Positions 42,633-53,917 of a stretch of 64,000 bases of DNA are shown piece by piece (the first letter of the stretch is position 1; every line of letters begins with the position of its first letter). The position numbers and the translations under genes were made by a program. The stretch is from positions 380,823,910-380,887,909 of the forward strand of contig CM068372.1 in the NCBI GenBank assembly GCA_034769895.1, in the 5' to 3' direction. The stretch comes from Magicicada septendecula. Taxonomy: Eukaryota; Arthropoda; Insecta; Hemiptera; Cicadidae. Below the pieces are notes generated by a model that saw only the letters and a program-made list of their open reading frames with translations, searched no databases and had not been told where the DNA came from.

Positions 42633-43070
42633 GAGGATTCATAGGTACCTGAAAAATAGAACACGGAAGGATACCCGAATGAAATTTTATAAAACAGGCT
42701 GTCCCTACACTCCCGTATGGCAGTGAGACATGGTAAAAGGGAAGTGCAGAGGATTCAGGAAGCCGAAATGAAATTTCTAAGAGAGACGCAAGGTTGTTCT
42801 CTCTTGGTTCGGCGAAGGAACGAGGATATTAGACGCGATTTAAACATTGTATCATTGTACCAGAAGATTGAAGACCACAGAAGGAGATGGTCTGAACACT
42901 TGAATCGCATGCCTGATATCCGTCTACCCGTGTGGCTGCCTTAGGTTATCACCCTACCGAGAAGAGAGAGATGTCGGTAGACCGAGGTGGAGATGGGTTC
43001 CGGAACAGGTCTAAGGTCTAGTCCTCGGAGTGGTGGTGATGGTGACGGTGATGATGATGATAATGATGAA
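42630..43070 (+). pseudogene. Non-LTR retrotransposon C-terminal fragment, family C copy 1
   Basis: Broken frames read RYLKNRTRKDTRMKFYKT, KREVQRIQEAEMKFLRETQ, RRRNEDIRRDLNIVSLYQKI and EDHRRRWSEHLNRMPDIRLP, then VGRPRWRW, the RTE-like C-terminal tail. It ends in a GGTGATGGTGACGGTGATGATG tract. Copy 2 at 53918 is closely similar, with independent frameshifts. Confidence 0.7.
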
Positions 43071-43074
43071 ATCC

Positions 43075-43790
43075 AAAAATTCGCGTCTTCCTACCACATC
43101 CTATATTTCTTTTAATACAGTGTTAATGATCACGGAACTACCTATATTTAACAAACATAATATTAATATAAATAAATAAAATCTCTTCACAATAAATAAT
43201 TTATATTTATTCGCGTATAAAATTGCGTAAAATGCCACAGTATAAAGTTACAGCAGTAGTTAAAAAATATAATAATAATTAGCATCTTTATTGCCTAATT
43301 ATAGGATGCCGTTTTTTATTAGTATTAGAGCCTGTTTTTGTTCAAACTGGAAGGACAATTTTTAAAAAGATTTATGTAACGGCCACTTGCATGCATACCG
43401 TGGCGGCCCGTATTTTCCATCGTGAAAGTTAATTGTATAATTTTTTAACGTCCCATAATAACAGTTATTTATTAAATTTTTGTCACTCATTATAATAATT
43501 TTGTTCACTTCTCGCACTGCTACAATTAGCTCTCATAAAGATCTAATATAAAGATAACGTTTTTATAATACGCGCTAATGAGATAATCACGTGGTTATAT
43601 ATACGAATTCCAACGAATTGGCAGCACGACTGCAAGAGCATTACGAGCCAGTGGCCGGCGGGACACACACACACACTGTATGTTTCTGTAGTTAAATGGC
43701 TTACTATTGCATGACTTGGTATCTAAGCCATAGATTACCTTCGGGCAGAAAACGAGTCAAGTTCAAGGTAGGACACACTGTGCGATTGTG
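43075..43790. other. AT-rich non-coding stretch
   Basis: No gene supported. Confidence 0.4.
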
Positions 43791-43794
43791 AGGT

Positions 43795-43900
43795 CCTTCT
43801 CCTTCTTCTTCCTCATCATCATCATCTTTTATTCTTCTTCTTCTTTTTCTCCTCCTCCACCTCCTCCTCATCATCATCGTCATCATTATTATTATTTTTA
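43795..43900. repeat. Composite CTT/CAT/CTC microsatellite
   Basis: TCC/TTC, CAT, CTT, CTC and CAT/ATT blocks: a third composite of the GAA-GAT-GGA type seen at 4799 and 34950, on the same strand as 34950. Confidence 0.85.
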
Positions 43901-43984
43901 TTATGAATAATTTATTACTATGAATAATAATGTGGCCGAAATTTTTACCTGCCTGTAACTCGATAATACAGTACTTTTGAACGT

Positions 43985-44335
43985 ATATTCCAGCTGGATA
44001 GTACCGGAAATGGAGCTCGGGCAGTCCACGCCCGAGAGCGTAGTTCCCCTTAAGCTTCGTGGTAAGGCGGAATGGGACCGCATCAATGCATTTATTCAGT
44101 GGGTTCTACTACAAAAAAAAGACAGAACCAATTTGCATCCAACGGACAGTAGAATATGAGGAACAACTAGAAGGAACCCGATAAGGGCGCAATAGGCTCC
44201 ATCCTGAAGTAATACGTTAAGAGGTTCCAGGCTAGATACGAATGCCTGAATTAGAGGTGGGTTTTTTAATGGGAAAGAGTCCCACTCACCAGAGGACGCA
44301 CGGCCTCCTCAGACGGTGCATAAAGCATTTTTCCT
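43985..44335 (+). pseudogene. R1-clade element 3' end, copy 2
   Basis: The frame reads IVPEMELGQSTPESVVPLKL, then RGKAEWDRINAFIQWVL, followed by 3' UTR sequence (ATAAGGGCGCAATAGG, CCATCCTGAAGTAATACG, AGAGGTGGGTTTTTTA). It matches the reverse complement of 35780-36110 over its whole length. Only the extreme C-terminus survives. Confidence 0.75.
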
Positions 44336-44999
44336 GTCTATAAAAAATAGTATTATTTTTATTCTTGTTCTTATTATTACTATATTATCGATGTATGGGT
44401 ATTAATACAATATCGATGAACAAATCTCGTGAAATAACTCATGGTCCCCCCCTCACTTCTCGCTAATTTTTTGCCCTACAGATATTTCTACATTACTTTC
44501 ACTTTGTTCTTTCTCCCTCAATTCGGTGCTGACAGCTTTCGTTTCTTTTACGCCTGTTTCCTTAAAGAACTTGAAGCTGTTGATCCTTTTTCGAAAATTA
44601 TTCGTGTAAAAAATCTCCTTGGTATGTTCATTTCAATTAAATTATTTTTAACTACCACGAACCAAAGGATGTTTGTCATTATGGTTTTCATCATCATCAT
44701 AATCGTTATCATCATCATTTTCTTCTTCTCCTACTTATTATTATTATTATTATTATTCTACATTGTCTATAAGGTTTTTCAAATACTTTGCTATATTTTG
44801 TTATTTTCTCCTTTTCGTTTGTAACGGTATAAAATAAATATTATAGTTTTCTCGGGAGTAGAACCCATGAGGGCAAACATTGTTTTACACAACAAAACGT
44901 TAGTGCAGATAAGCCACTTTAAACATTTACAATGCAATATTTCCTACCACTGCAAGAAATATCTGGAACCGAAAGTTAATAGTTTTTAATAATGTAAAA
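44336..44999. other. Non-coding stretch
   Basis: A frame at 44441-44824 is Phe/Leu-rich with an Ile run encoded by an ATC repeat (CATCATCATAATC) and is not considered a gene. Confidence 0.4.
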
Positions 45000-45145
45000 T
45001 GGGTCGATTTATGAAAAATAAAATAAGAAAAGAGACGGTGCTGAAATTTTATAAACCCTTACCGTTACTCACTCTTATGTACGGCAGTGAAATCTGTTGT
45101 AACACAAAAGCAAAGGGAGAAGAATACAAGCTCAAGAGATGAAGT
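45000..45145 (+). pseudogene. Non-LTR retrotransposon remnant, family G (left part)
   Basis: Reads ETVLKFYKPLPLLTLMYGSE, the RTE-like sequence upstream of the C-terminal tail, and ends near the mariner insertion. The right part is at 46065-46262. Confidence 0.55.
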
Positions 45146-45146
45146 T

Positions 45147-45960
45147 ACGAGGTTCAGTTGAAAAGTTTGCGGAGCGACATCTGTAGCTCAGTGGTAGAAC
45201 TAAAATCTTTCGTGTGCTGCAAGACGTATATTTCGCGTGAACACCTGTTAATTTCCAGGTATACCTGCCAATTTATTCACTTTTCCCCAGCTGTTTACAA
45301 TATTTTACTATCACGCATGTTTTTAAAATGCACAAAATCAAACATCGTGTTGTTATTATGAATTCTCTGTTAAAAACGTTTTGGCGCCGATAGACAATCA
45401 AAACGAAATTGTAAATGTGTTAGGAGGTGCTGCGCTTTCAGAAACAACGGTAAGTGGGGGACCTCGAGTTTAAACGTGGTGGTACAAGCACTGAAGACTA
45501 TCCCAGCAGTGGACGTCCAAACAGTGCAACAAAAATGGCATTATTGAAGAAATTTCATGGGGTGTTGGAAAACCGGAGATTGAGTAGTGGATGACGTTGC
45601 TGAAATCATAGGCATCTGATATGAGCGTGTACATCATACTTTAACTCAAGAACTTGATGTGAAAAAGCATTGTTCAAGATGGCTGCCGCATTTAGAGTTG
45701 TTGCATTTTTTGGGCTTCCAGTGCGACCACGTTTAAACTCGTTTATTTATGATTTATGATCGTTTATTTATTTAAACTCGCCTATTTACAAACCGTTGGT
45801 TTTGAAGTCGCAGCATCTCCTGACACATTTACAATTTATTTCTGTTTCCGTTGGCGCTAAACAATTTTTAACAAAGAATCACACCACGATGTTTGATTTT
45901 GTCCGTTTTTCAAAACACGCATGACACGTCAATTTTAAACAGCTTCTAAACAATGAATAA
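45147..45960 (+). mobile_element. Mariner-family DNA transposon, decayed
   Basis: Starts GAGGTTCAGTTGAAAAGTTT, similar to mariner TIRs. The frames at 45380-45720 read NEIVNVLGG, FKRGGTSTEDYPSSGRPNSA, NRRLSSG, VAEIIGI, RVHHTLTQEL and KKHCSRWLPHL: the helix-turn-helix half of a mariner (irritans-like) transposase. Stops and shifts are frequent and the catalytic half is missing. It splits a non-LTR remnant. The 3' TIR was not found, so the end is approximate. Confidence 0.65.
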
Positions 45961-46064
45961 ATTGATAGATAGATTTGGGAATTAACAGGAGTTCACATAA
46001 AATACAAATCTTGCACCACTCAAAAAACATAATCAGTGAAGGACATCAGATACTTAATTTGATT

Positions 46065-46262
46065 AAAAAAGTAAAATAAAACATAATTAAATGGAACGAT
46101 CTTTCGGAAAGGATGGAAGAAAAAAGATTAAGCAAACAAGCATAAAGCAACAAGGTATAAAGCAAAAGGAAGAAGAAAGGTAGGTTGACCGAGAACAAGA
46201 TGGGAAACGTAGTGGGCAACAATGCCAAAAACGTGAAATGGAAATGACAATGATGATAAAAA
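46065..46262 (+). pseudogene. Non-LTR remnant, family G (right part)
   Basis: Frames read IIKWNDLSERMEEKRLSKQA, then KGKRKVGRPRTRWET-like sequence (frameshifted), and a tail ATGACAATGATGATAA. With 45000-45145 it forms one element interrupted by mariner. Confidence 0.55.
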
Positions 46263-46940
46263 TTGCGTCAGTAATAAATTGAACAAACTTAGAACAGTAG
46301 CGCGGGAAAGTACAGGGTAACCATGGTAACGGGTTTCATTGTTATTACGTCAGACTCTGTGAATACATTTCGTATGTTTACACAACATTAGAATTTTTAT
46401 TTTTATCTCTCGGGTAACGTCTTTGTCCGTGTTTACACTTTGACGTACGTTTCGACTACACATTCAGGCCGGTACATTCATAAAGGTAGGGTTAGATCTG
46501 AGATGAATAAAACTAGAAAAATTGGCATTAACTTTGCTTACATATTATTTATAAATAAATGTTTTACTTATACTGTTAACCCCCCCTGAGCTGCAGAACT
46601 CACTCACTAAATGTTAATGTTTTAAAGCTGTGAGCAAACTTCCTCGTATGTATGATTCTTAGCGTTGGCCGGGAAATTCCTGTATAATTTTTCATATCTT
46701 TATTTTTAATTGGGTATATGTTTTGGAATGCATATAGAAAAGAAGTTTATTTATATTTATATTTATATTAATATTTATGTGTATATGTATACGTATATTT
46801 ATATTTACAACCAGATATTTATCAAACAAATAGCAGTTAAAATGGATACAAAATAAAAACTATCAATAAATTAGAATAAAATTAAAACAAACTCACTAAC
46901 CAAATTCCCAGTAACACTACATCTAAAACTCCACCTATTA
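46263..46940. other. Non-coding stretch with an X-box repeat
   Basis: 46300-46455 matches the reverse complement of 55925-56105 and, loosely, 40250-40345. It carries the 14-bp palindrome GTAACCATGGTAAC at 46317-46330. The rest is AT-rich, with a TATATTTATATTT patch at 46735-46810. Confidence 0.5.
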
Positions 46941-46944
46941 ATAA

Positions 46945-47250
46945 ATATCGGTAAGGAGAACCATACATGACTTCCATGTTCTAAGATTTATATTTAAAAT
47001 CATTTTCGAAATGAACTATTACCATAGAAACTACTTCTTTCTACTTACTGCTTCAGCCTTAACCACAGTACTGTGGTCACTAACGTATAACACCTCACGT
47101 TATCACACTCGATTTTCACTGATGATGGAAGTCGATGGCATTGCCGAAACGTCTGGTTTTGTAGAAAACATTGGACTACGCCCAAACATCCCGGGATGAA
47201 ATTTTAACAAAAACTACTTCTTTGTTGCCGATAACGTAGTACACATATAT
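46945..47250 (+). repeat. Repeat with hammerhead-like core; empty site of the BEL insertion
   Basis: Closely similar to 16998-17283. Beyond the homologous point (CGTAGTACAC) it continues ATATATATAAAAAATATG, whereas the other copy holds the BEL element and then continues TATAAAAAATTATC. It therefore represents the uninterrupted state. Confidence 0.7.
47119..47152 (+). ncRNA. Hammerhead-like motif, core intact
   Basis: CTGATGATGGAAGTCGATGG then CATTGCCGAAACGTC. CTGATGA and GAAACGTC are both perfect. Helix II is weak and helix III is absent, as in the small PLE-type variants. Confidence 0.5.
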
Positions 47251-48169
<919 letters not shown>

Positions 48170-48795
48170 CTGTTGTTAAAACGTAAAAGGTTGCAGGTAA
48201 ACTACCCCTTCCCCTTAACCGATTTTCACCAAAATCACAAGTTCTTCAGATCTCTAGAATTCAGGGACGTATACAAAACATTACTTGATTCTGTTTGAAT
48301 TTGCGGCTGTTATCGTTTGCCATAGAAAATTACCCTTGATAAAAAACGTTACTAGTAAACAACCCCTTGCCCTTAACCGATCTTCATCAAAAACAACACA
48401 TCTTGAGTACTCCACAAATCAGGGCTGTATGCAAAAAATTATTTGATTCTGTTTGAATTTGCGGCTGTTATCGTTTGCCAGAAATACCCTTGTTAAAACA
48501 TAAAACGTTGCTGGTAAACTACCCCTTTCCCTTAACCGATCTTCACCAAAAACAATAGGTCTTGAGAACTCTACAAACCAGGACTGTACGCAAAAAATTA
48601 TTTGATTCTGTTTGAATTTGCGACAGTTATCGTTTGCCATAGAAAAAAAATCTACAGACACACAAACAGACACTTTTCGAAAAACGACTTTTTTTCATGT
48701 TTTGAGTGTAGTACAATCAGAATCTGCAATAATCTCGAACACGATTTTTTTTGCCGTCACCATACTTCCGTTTCCTTAAGGAACATGGAAGTAAT
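48170..48795. repeat. Internally tandem non-coding element (three ~170-bp units)
   Basis: The block AAACTACCCCT...CCCTTAACCGATCTTCACC ... TTTGAATTTGCGGC..GTTATCGTTTGCC occurs three times in tandem (about 48195, 48355 and 48515) at moderate divergence. The end carries CTTCCGTTTCCTTAAGGAAC and ATGGAAGTAATATA. The last unit matches 28640-28955 and 49550-49848. It has the character of a non-autonomous Helitron-like or MITE family, but no diagnostic end was proved. Confidence 0.65.
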
Positions 48796-49048
48796 ATAAA
48801 TACCCATTGTTCGATAATTCATGTCAAAATTTTCAATATTAAAACATTTTATGAAATGCAAAAATATATAGAGTAATGTATCTAATAACATATAACTATG
48901 TGGTATATCTAAAATATTCTATAAAAAGAGCTGATCAACAAATCATAGCTTTCAACGTAACTACGTTTTAAATATATGACTTTGAAAGAAAATTCTGACG
49001 ACGTTAAGCATGAAAAATCTATATTTTTAGAAGGAAATTAAAAAAAAA

Positions 49049-49085
49049 ATCGGTATGGAGAACCATACATGACTTCCATGTTCTA
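49049..49085 (+). repeat. Terminal hairpin of the same repeat family
   Basis: GGTATGGAGAACCATACATG then ACTTCCATGTTCTAA: a perfect 6-bp hairpin (GTATGG/CCATAC), identical in kind to 16998 and 46950. ACTTCCATGTTC is the reverse of the right-end GAACATGGAAGT, a short inverted-repeat relation between the two ends. Confidence 0.6.
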
Positions 49086-49424
49086 ATTAATTATAAAAAG
49101 ATTTTTAATATGTAGACTCAGAACCAAACTAAATATATCAGCATGCTTTTGGTAAAAGCGCTGAGAAAGATAATCAAAATACGAATGGTACCTAGCTGTT
49201 AATATTTTAAAAATAAAGAATTAATTTGATTAAATTATCTTTTATTTAAACCACGCGAAAGAAAGCGAATACCGTCCAACGTTTGTTTTCTGTGAATTTC
49301 TGAAAACGAAAAATTATCTTGTTTACATATCCGTGGTGACATAGCATGGAACATAAATTATCAATTGTTAATATTGTATTGAATTTTTTTTTTAATTTTC
49401 GGTCGAAAAAATTTATAACATCAA
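49086..49424. other. AT-rich interior of the repeat or flank
   Basis: No gene supported. It lies between the left hairpin and the conserved right part of this repeat family. Confidence 0.35.
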
Positions 49425-49850
49425 TACGAAAAATTACGCCACCCCCTTCAACTACCCTTTTCATTTATAGATATTTCATCTACCTATCTACAGTGGATTA
49501 TTATGACCTTTTTTTCAGCATACTTTATTTATCAAAATTAAATACTTTACTCTTGTTAAAACGTAAAACGTTGCAGGTAAACTACCCCTTTCCCTTAACC
49601 GATCTTCACCCAAATCAATAGGTCTTGAGTCCTCTAAAACTCCGGCACATGTGCAGAAAATTATTTGATTCTGTTTGAATTTGCGGCAGTTATCGTTCGC
49701 CACTGAAAAAATTCTACACACGGACACGTTTCGGCAAATGACTTTTCTTCGTGTTCTGAGAGTAGTACAATCAGAATCAGCCCTTATCTCGAGCACGATT
49801 TTTTTGGCGATCAACTTCCATTTCCTTATGGAACATGGATGTAATATACA
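49425..49850. repeat. Right part of the hairpin-ended repeat family
   Basis: Matches 28490-28960 block for block (TTTATAGATATTTCATCTAC, TGGATTATTATGACCTT, CCGATCTTCACC, AATTTGCGGCAGTTATCG) and ends TTATGGAACATGGATGTAAT. One unit only, against three at 48170. Confidence 0.7.
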
Positions 49851-50330
49851 CCTTATTATTAATATTAGAATTAGTGTCATATTTATATTACCGTTGAATC
49901 GTAAAAAAAATACTTTATTGACACAAACACAGTAACAGCAGATTTAACGTTAGTTCAGGAACATAAAAAGTGTCCAAGATTTTCGTTTTCAGTAAAACGT
50001 ATATCGTGACGACGACGGAGAGACACAAAGAGCGGGAATAGTAAAGCTGTTCCGCGTAGCAAGATAAATAATGTTCCGTATCCGCTTTTATCAAGGCACA
50101 GACCATTGCTCTGATCCGGTATTAGAGATTTAACATCCGTGTTCGTCCTCGTCACAGCGAGCGGCTTCCGTACGAATCGGCAACTCGTAGTGAGCGGACA
50201 GTCAGTGGAGAAATAAATAAATAAATTTCTGAACTGAATACTAGATGTCCAACAAAGATGATGTGTAAAAGGAACAACTAATATCGTGCCAACAGTGTAC
50301 TTGTATGAAATTTTTGTAATCACTGTATAT
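49851..50330. other. Non-coding stretch
   Basis: No gene supported. Moderately GC-rich at 50000-50200 without a recognisable domain. Confidence 0.4.
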
Positions 50331-50479
50331 GTATAATACTACTGACTGGGAACACTTAAATTTTTTATTGGTAAAAATGTAAATTTTTTTTATTGTGGAC
50401 ACTTTTTATAGTGTCAAATTTTTTATTTACACTAATACACAACTCGTCCAATCACCCAATATAACACAAAGTAGCTGCC

Positions 50480-51235
50480 TTTAGAACTATGACACACAGA
50501 CTAAACAACATCCCACTAGATGAAAAAAACTACAAAGACGAACTAAACACGATAATATATCTAGCAGAATCCAACGGATACAACAGAACAATAGTCAGTA
50601 AACTCCTACACAAAACAAAAAACAAACAAAGACCGGAAATAGCAAATTTATAACACTAACATACACCAATAACCACAGCGAAAAAATACCCCACCAATTT
50701 TTAAAAAGCAGGATACAGAATCGCATACAAAAACTACAAACAAAACAGAATACACATTATCAAAAAACGCATACAAAGAACACAAAAAATTTGATCTACA
50801 TGGTCTTTCCAAACTAAACTGCTCAGGATGTAACAAATTCTATATAGACCAGACAGGATGTTGCTTCAAATAGAGATACATTAAACACACAAAGGCACTA
50901 CACTCGTCAACCGAATCCACCTTTGCAAACCACCTCATTGAAGCAAACTACACATACACAAACAAACAACATGGGTATTCTACACGTACACACAAAAGGC
51001 CGAAAACTAGACACTCTTGAACAACTAGAAACATACAAACACACGAAAACAGATAAAAACGATTTCGTAAACGAACAGACACAATTCAAATCACAAATAC
51101 TATTCGAACATATCACACCGCACACACACATCGATCTTTCGAACGATGGCGCCGTCGCCAAGAACAAGACGGACAGCGCTCCCAGTGGCAGCCTCTGACG
51201 AAGCTTATAATAAGCGAAAACTGGTTCAGGCTACA
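50480..51235 (+). pseudogene. PLE linker and GIY-YIG endonuclease remnant
   Basis: The frame at 50485 reads MTHRLNNIPLDEKNYKDELN then TIIYLAESNGYNRTIVSKLL, the conserved helix after the PLE reverse transcriptase. At 50800-50940, GLSKLNCSGCNKFYIDQTGC then CFK, a stop, RYIKHTKAL and TFANHLIEA give the GIY-YIG domain, with the catalytic-type YIxQTG motif and RxxxH. The Cys-X2-Cys linker before it is typical. Later frames are shifted. No complete protein. Confidence 0.75.
51195..51228 (+). ncRNA. Hammerhead-like ribozyme motif at the PLE 3' end
   Basis: CTGACGA, then a helix with four paired bases (GCTT-ATAAT-AAGC), then GAAAACTGGTTC. All invariant core positions of CUGANGA and GAAA are present, helix II is perfect, and AC..GU can form a minimal helix III ahead of UC. 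Its position, just downstream of the PLE coding remnant, is the known location. Confidence 0.65.
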
Positions 51236-51297
51236 AGGTAAAGACTTTATATTTTTACCAATAAAAAACTTAGTGTTCCGAATCAGTAGTATTATAC

Positions 51298-51863
51298 TTA
51301 TAATTAGCTAATCAACGGACACGTCATGGACAACAAAATCCAAGAAATTTTTGTATCAGGCGTTTTCACGCGTAATTTAAGTAGTGAAAATGTTTCTCAT
51401 TGTCCTTACAAGGCTAAATTTATATTTTGTTCTCTATTAAAGTGAACGTCAACTTACGTTTAATTAAAAAAACAAACACACAATGTTTATAACACCAAAT
51501 ACTCGTACCTACCAGTGATTGGCGGCCCGCAACACCTCTCTATGCGGCCTGCGACTTCAGTCACATCATCGGGTATCTACTTAATTTTTTTTATTTTTAC
51601 TATCATCGAACTTGGAACTTTATTACAACCCAGCAAATTAAAACGCTATGCCTGTTATAAAATGTTATTCTCAAGTATGTTAGAACGCACCGGGAATTTT
51701 CCTCTATAGATCGTACACTTTGTGTTCTTATGAGATATTCTAAAATTATATAGACCTATAGACTACTATAGAATTAGTTTAAGCGGTGTACAGTCGCTGC
51801 AGATTGTCCTCACTTCCACTAAGTATATTCGATCATCAGGAAGCAAACATTAAAGTCCAACTT
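51298..51863. other. Non-coding spacer
   Basis: Nothing recognised. GGCGGCCCGCAACACCTC at 51521 lies in a small GC-rich island. Confidence 0.35.
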
Positions 51864-52051
51864 TGTCGTGTTTACTCGCTGAACTGCTACTTGTCATGTT
51901 CCGGACTAGACCTTTCAGTGTTTCCACCATTTTCAAGTCCTAAACCACGATCCAAGTCCTAAGGTCGTGGTTTAGGACTTGAAAATGGTGGAAACACTGA
52001 AAGGTCTAGTCCGGAACATGACAAGTAGCAGTTCAGCGAGTAAACACGACA
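51864..52051. repeat. Perfect palindrome, two 87-bp arms with a 14-bp centre
   Basis: 51864-51950 (TGTCGTGTTTACTCGCTGAA ... CTAAACCACGA) is an exact reverse complement of 51965-52051. The centre is TCCAAGTCCTAAGG, of which AAGTCCTAA also occurs in the arm. Weaker inverted similarity extends a little beyond. A transcript would form a long perfect hairpin. Confidence 0.97.
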
Positions 52052-52169
52052 ACGTTGGAATTACAGAGACTGCTAATCCAAATAAGACGATGAACAAACA
52101 TTAAAGTATTAATACATCTGTTCCATTTGTCTCTTCTTTCTGTTATTACTGTGTTATTTACATAACAGT
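52052..52169. other. Short spacer
   Basis: Nothing recognised. Confidence 0.4.
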
Positions 52170-52650
52170 GTGCAGAATTGAGACGACAATATATAAGTGA
52201 AAAGTGTCATGCATTCTGTCTGAAGTAGGAGTTTCTCTAAAAACAACAATACTTTCGGGATAGACACCAAGTTTTATTGACGTCGTTACGAACATCAGAT
52301 CATTAGAGTCATACAAAGTCTCTATTTGGAAAACAAGTTTTAACTGAAACAGAAAGACACAGCGCAACTCCTAGTGTGGGCGTGATCAATTATTGTGGGG
52401 TACGACAAGGGTGCCCTTCGTTACCCTGTCTATTTGTGTACAGACGATGTTATACATAATTGGCAGACGAACCTTCCAGAACACTTTATAATTGGTAACT
52501 CTGCAGCTGATACCTTGTGGTTTGCTGATGACCAGGGTATTGTGTCGAGCTAAGATAGCAGCTTGCAGATGGCTGTGCACTCAAAGAGTAGAATCTGGAA
52601 GCATTTCGGATTATAGATCTCTACACTGAAGACCAAGAAGAAGGCTTGTT
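52170..52650 (+). pseudogene. Non-LTR RT remnant, family B copy 2
   Basis: Aligns with 3870-4250. The pieces read ATPSVGVINYCGVRQGCPSL, then a WFADDQGIVS catalytic motif, then LKTKKKA-like sequence. The 3' third of the element is missing, and it is followed at 52671 by a C14 homopolymer. Confidence 0.65.
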
Positions 52651-52807
52651 ATTGAGCTGACCACATACAAGCCCCCCCCCCCCCAGGCAAGGTACGCCCT
52701 GTCTGCGCCCGACCGAAATCGAGGGTGGGTCCTGGGGTAACCTGGGCGCATTCCCGATGTATTAGGGTGGACTTGAGGTTGATCTGTGGTTTCGGCTGTA
52801 ATTGTAG

Positions 52808-53515
52808 GATATCTCAACAAACATTTGTCACTCAAGGTGTTAGACAAGTGTGAAGTATATCACCTACTATTATTAACATTTATATCGACGGTCTAGTAAG
52901 GAAAAGGAAATAACTAGTAAACCCTGGTATTAATATATCACAAGACAGATAGTTGAATGAGCAGTTGTTTGCTGACGACTTGCTCGTAATTAAAAATATA
53001 TAATCTGCTTTACAAAATTTTTTTTAGGCTTTATCAGATTTGCAAACAATACGATCTGTGGAACAATAAATTGTACTTTTCGAAGGAATGTATGTCGAGA
53101 TACAAAATAACGTTTTACAGAGCTATGGCTGTTTCAATACTATCCGATGGTGTTAATTCTGGACGACAACCAAGACACAAGGAGGTAAAATACAGTCCTT
53201 GGAAATGACTTTCTTAAGACGAGTTAAAAGTTGTTGTAACCTTGATCGTATAAAGAATGAGGTCATTAGATAATAAGTACAAATTTCTTACTTAAATGAA
53301 AGACTACAAATTATAAACAACGGTGGAAAGAATCTTTAGAAAAAATGTGACATTCAAGACTTGCCAACAATTCTGATAATATAAACCTATAGGACACAGG
53401 TGTGTGCGTAGGGCCAGGAAGAGATTGCTGCAGGATCTTTGAAGGAGGAACAGGCAGCATCTTGCCTATCCCTACTAAGACAATAATGATGATTATGATA
53501 ATGACGATAAGTTAG
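52808..53515 (+). pseudogene. Non-LTR RT remnant, family A copy 2
   Basis: Aligns with 640-668 plus 895-1770 without the insert: LFADDLLVI near 52970, RMTFLRRVKS-type sequence near 53200, and the GRPRKRW-type tail (degraded to VRRARKRL) near 53400, ending in GATGATTATGATAATGACGA. Confidence 0.65.
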
Positions 53516-53701
53516 GTTATTTAATATCGGTGTTTCAACAAAAACTGATATCCGATACAAGGGGCAGTGTGCTAGAACGACTTGCGTGGGACCACATCAA
53601 AACGCTGACTGTAAACATACTTCTTCACGTCAAACAGACCGAGTTTGATGTGGAGCAGGCAAACGGAAATTGACAAAGCGAGTTAATGAAGCGTAGAGGA
53701 T

Positions 53702-53702
<1 letters not shown>

Positions 53703-53747
<45 letters not shown>
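53703..53747. repeat. (CA)n microsatellite
   Basis: About 22 perfect CA units. Confidence 0.97.
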
Positions 53748-53748
<1 letters not shown>

Positions 53749-53917
53749 AACTTAAACGGATTATTGTGTGTGTGTATCACAAGGCTTATGTAGAACGTTT
53801 TGTCACTTCTTTTTTTGTTTCTTTTCTTTCCGATGTAGACGCAAAGACAAGTGCATCATCTTCTCGTCCTCAGTGTAACAGACTCAAATGACAACTTAAC
53901 CGTTAGCAGCTTTTAGA

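Larger units (their letters stand above)
50331..51297 (+). mobile_element. Penelope-like element 3' part between inverted arms
   Basis: The arms 50331-50379 and 51250-51297 are inverted copies (GTATAATACTACTGA ... GGAACACT ... TTTTTTATTGGTAAAAAT). PLEs are known for terminal repeats in direct or inverted order. Between them lie RT-endonuclease linker and GIY-YIG coding remnants and a hammerhead-like motif next to the right arm. The RT core is missing. Confidence 0.75.

Noticed and set aside
45183..45203. tRNA A-box-like GTAGCTCAGTGGTAGAAC
   Set aside because: No B box or cloverleaf follows and the site lies inside a decayed mariner; probably chance.
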